This document shows, one piece after another, positions 5,723 to 7,097 of a stretch of DNA of 7,097 nt; positions within the stretch are counted from its first letter, which is position 1, and each line of letters starts with the position of its first letter. The translations under genes and the position numbers were made by a program. Under the pieces are notes generated by a model. It ran no database searches, was not told the DNA's origin, and saw nothing but the letters and a program-made list of their open reading frames with translations. The DNA is taken from positions 1-7,097 of the forward strand of contig JACMRS010000353.1 of the NCBI GenBank assembly GCA_014376345.1, read 5' to 3'. Source of the stretch: Bacteroidia bacterium (GTDB lineage: Bacteria; Bacteroidota; Bacteroidia; NS11-12g; UBA955).

Positions 5723-6733
5723 CTATTGTTTTTTTGCAGTTAATTTAATGAAATCCATAATTTTCTTTACAGCTTCTACATCAACCGGTTTGGCACTGTT
5801 TCCCCAGCTGGTTTTCTCATGATTAATAATTGCTGTAACCTCTTCTGCCGTTAAATTATTATTTAATCCTACAGCGTTCATCACAGCATATTCAGGTCGG
5901 GCATCGTAACCAAGCATGACGATATTTACGTACAATTCGAGATCTTCTCCCAATACAATCGGACTGCCTTTTAAAGGAGGGAATGCACCTTTTAATCCTT
6001 CTCCATTAGCCTGGTGGCAACTCACACAATTTTGAGTGTAAAGCATTTCACCATTTGGCATATTGATTTCTCCATTTTTAGCAACTGCTGCTTTTTCAGA
6101 CTTTTTATAAAGAAATTCCATAGGTGCTTTACCATCCGGTAATGGAACTTGTTTAAGACTTTGCAAATAGGCAACCAGTTGCAAAGCTTCGGCACTTGCA
6201 ATAATTTTTCCTGTAACGCCTTTTTTAAATTTATCAGGAACGTTTACCTCTACGTCACCTTTTACAAGAGTATCAACCTCCGTAAACATCCATGGATATG
6301 CCGGCATGATAGATTGCTCTACGACAGCTCGGGGTTGATATAAATGCAATAAATTCCACGCAATACTGCCCTGACGGTTTCCAACATCGGTAAGGTCAGG
6401 ACCGGTTCTTTCAGTTCCCATTAGCGTGGCTGTATTGCGCCATAAATCAGTGCGTTCGTCACCTGCATAATCTGAAGGAATACCGGGACGTTTACCCCAC
6501 ATTTTATCCATGTCAATATTACGGACCTGCTGCGTATGACAGGCAACACATCCATTGGCTATAAACAATTTCTTTCCTGCAATAGCATCTGCAGATAATG
6601 GAATTGCACCTGGCAGCGGAGAATTATTTTTCTGATTATTGATTGCCGGTATAATCGCAACTACTATTGTAAGACCTACAAACAGTCCCAATGCAGTTAA
6701 GAATAGTTTTTTATGATTATCAAAGAATTCCAT
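5723..6733 (-). CDS. ccoO: fused cbb3 oxidase cytochrome c subunit: CcoO-like domain plus a second cytochrome c domain
   Basis: 336 residues with one N-terminal membrane anchor (about 9-31) and two c-type haem sites facing the periplasm. Residues about 50-195 are CcoO (cbb3 subunit II): GCVACHTQQVR (61-71, haem ligands Cys62, Cys65, His66), RTGPDLTDVGNR (109-120) and SIMPAYPW (141-148, Met143 as axial ligand), with HLYQPRAVV before it. Residues about 225-336 are a separate class I cytochrome c domain: CVSCH (236-240), GAFPPLKGSP (249-258), Met285 as likely axial ligand, and INHEKTSWGN near the end. In canonical operons CcoO (about 200 residues, one haem) and CcoP (two haems) are separate; here one chain carries two haems, and the second domain may stand in for part of CcoP. 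It lies 10 nt after ccoN. The role is electron transfer from cytochrome c or quinol-linked donors to the CcoN active site. Confidence 0.9.
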   Translation of the reverse strand: MEFFDNHKKLFLTALGLFVGLTIVVAIIPAINNQKNNSPLPGAIPLSADAIAGKKLFIANGCVACHTQQVRNIDMDKMWGKRPGIPSDYAGDERTDLWRNTATLMGTERTGPDLTDVGNRQGSIAWNLLHLYQPRAVVEQSIMPAYPWMFTEVDTLVKGDVEVNVPDKFKKGVTGKIIASAEALQLVAYLQSLKQVPLPDGKAPMEFLYKKSEKAAVAKNGEINMPNGEMLYTQNCVSCHQANGEGLKGAFPPLKGSPIVLGEDLELYVNIVMLGYDARPEYAVMNAVGLNNNLTAEEVTAIINHEKTSWGNSAKPVDVEAVKKIMDFIKLTAKKQ

Positions 6734-6743
6734 ATTGTCTAAT

Positions 6744-7097
6744 TTATTTGGTTATTGTTTGTGAGTCTAATTCTGCTTTTACTTTCAAAATATCTATTGG
6801 TGAAACAGGTATTTCAATTTTCACTTTTTTCTTTACCATTACATAAAAATTATAAGCAAATAATAAATGTGAAAACCACATTAATGAGCCACCGATAGCA
6901 CGCCACAACCAGTATGGTGCCATTAGTACCACGCTGTCTATAAATGGTCTGCCTTCAATCCACATCAAGCCTCTTAAAGTAGAACCATACATTAAAGGAA
7001 AAGTGTAAAATAACAATCCTATAAGAGCCAGCCAGAAGTGCGCTCCCACTGTAATTTGCGAAGGTTCGCGACCAGTAAGTCTTGGAACAATTGTGTA
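6744..7097 (-). CDS. ccoN: cbb3-type cytochrome c oxidase subunit I, C-terminal part; 5' end beyond window
   Basis: The frame is open to the window edge at 7097, giving 117 residues; the GTG at 7049 is an internal Val codon, since the 16 codons before it encode YTIVPRLTGREPSQIT, typical CcoN sequence. Two or three transmembrane helices are visible (HFWLALIGLLFYTFPLMY, SVVLMAPYWLWRAIGG, SLMWFSHLLFAYNFYVMV), together with the CcoN C-terminal motifs GLMW (43-46), RAIGG (66-70) and AYN (81-83). A soluble tail of about 28 residues follows. CcoN is the catalytic haem-copper subunit that reduces O2 to water with high affinity and pumps protons; its haem and CuB histidines lie upstream of the window. 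It is followed directly by the CcoO-like gene, as in ccoNO operons. No CcoQ-like gene lies between or after them here. Confidence 0.93.
   Translation of the reverse strand, partial: YTIVPRLTGREPSQITVGAHFWLALIGLLFYTFPLMYGSTLRGLMWIEGRPFIDSVVLMAPYWLWRAIGGSLMWFSHLLFAYNFYVMVKKKVKIEIPVSPIDILKVKAELDSQTITK

Noticed and set aside
5637..5822. + strand reading frame of 61 codons across the CPVC/cytochrome junction
   Set aside because: It is antisense to two well-supported genes; its hydrophobic character comes from the complementary signal-peptide codons.
6149..6343. + strand reading frame of 64 codons inside the cytochrome gene
   Set aside because: It is antisense to the conserved CcoO-like domain and has no independent support.

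Overview
The window is AT-rich bacterial DNA from a member of the Bacteroidota. Three things point there: a gliding-motility-associated (type IX secretion, type B) C-terminal sorting domain, a TAnnTTTG-type promoter element, and start codons preceded by A-rich rather than Shine-Dalgarno sequence. Nothing in the window fixes the genus. The first 0.9 kb is on the + strand and everything after it is on the - strand.

Left edge (1-884, +): the 3' end of a large secreted, PKD-repeat surface protein that carries the T9SS sorting domain. It converges, with only 15 nt between, on a - strand pair (900-2668). That pair is a TANGO2/NRDE-family protein followed by a membrane-associated ATP-grasp protein, with overlapping stop and start codons (TGATG). 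A 183-nt gap upstream holds a good candidate promoter.

Right part (2852-7097, -): a run of same-strand genes that reads, in transcription order, as follows. First comes the C-terminus of a cbb3-type cytochrome oxidase subunit I (CcoN, cut by the window edge). Next are a CcoO-type monohaem cytochrome fused to a second class I cytochrome c domain, a small CPVC signal-anchor protein, and a small Ig-like tail-anchored protein. Then come a decayed multi-pass membrane protein gene, tryptophan 2,3-dioxygenase (a haem enzyme), and a RIC/ScdA/YtfE-type di-iron protein for repair of iron-sulfur clusters. The first four genes are 1-10 nt apart and are almost certainly one operon. Tryptophan dioxygenase and RIC probably follow in the same transcript, or start from a promoter inside the decayed gene.

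The theme of the right part is haem and iron chemistry under low oxygen or nitrosative stress: a high-affinity oxidase, a haem dioxygenase, Fe-S repair, and nearby a homologue of a family linked to haem trafficking in eukaryotes. The functional link is inference. The most notable observation is the pseudogene at 4494-5000. Two frameshifts and two in-frame stops interrupt a reading frame that can still be followed to an ATGA overlap with the tryptophan dioxygenase start codon. I see no mobile element, CRISPR array, tRNA or rRNA, and no clearly novel multi-gene system.
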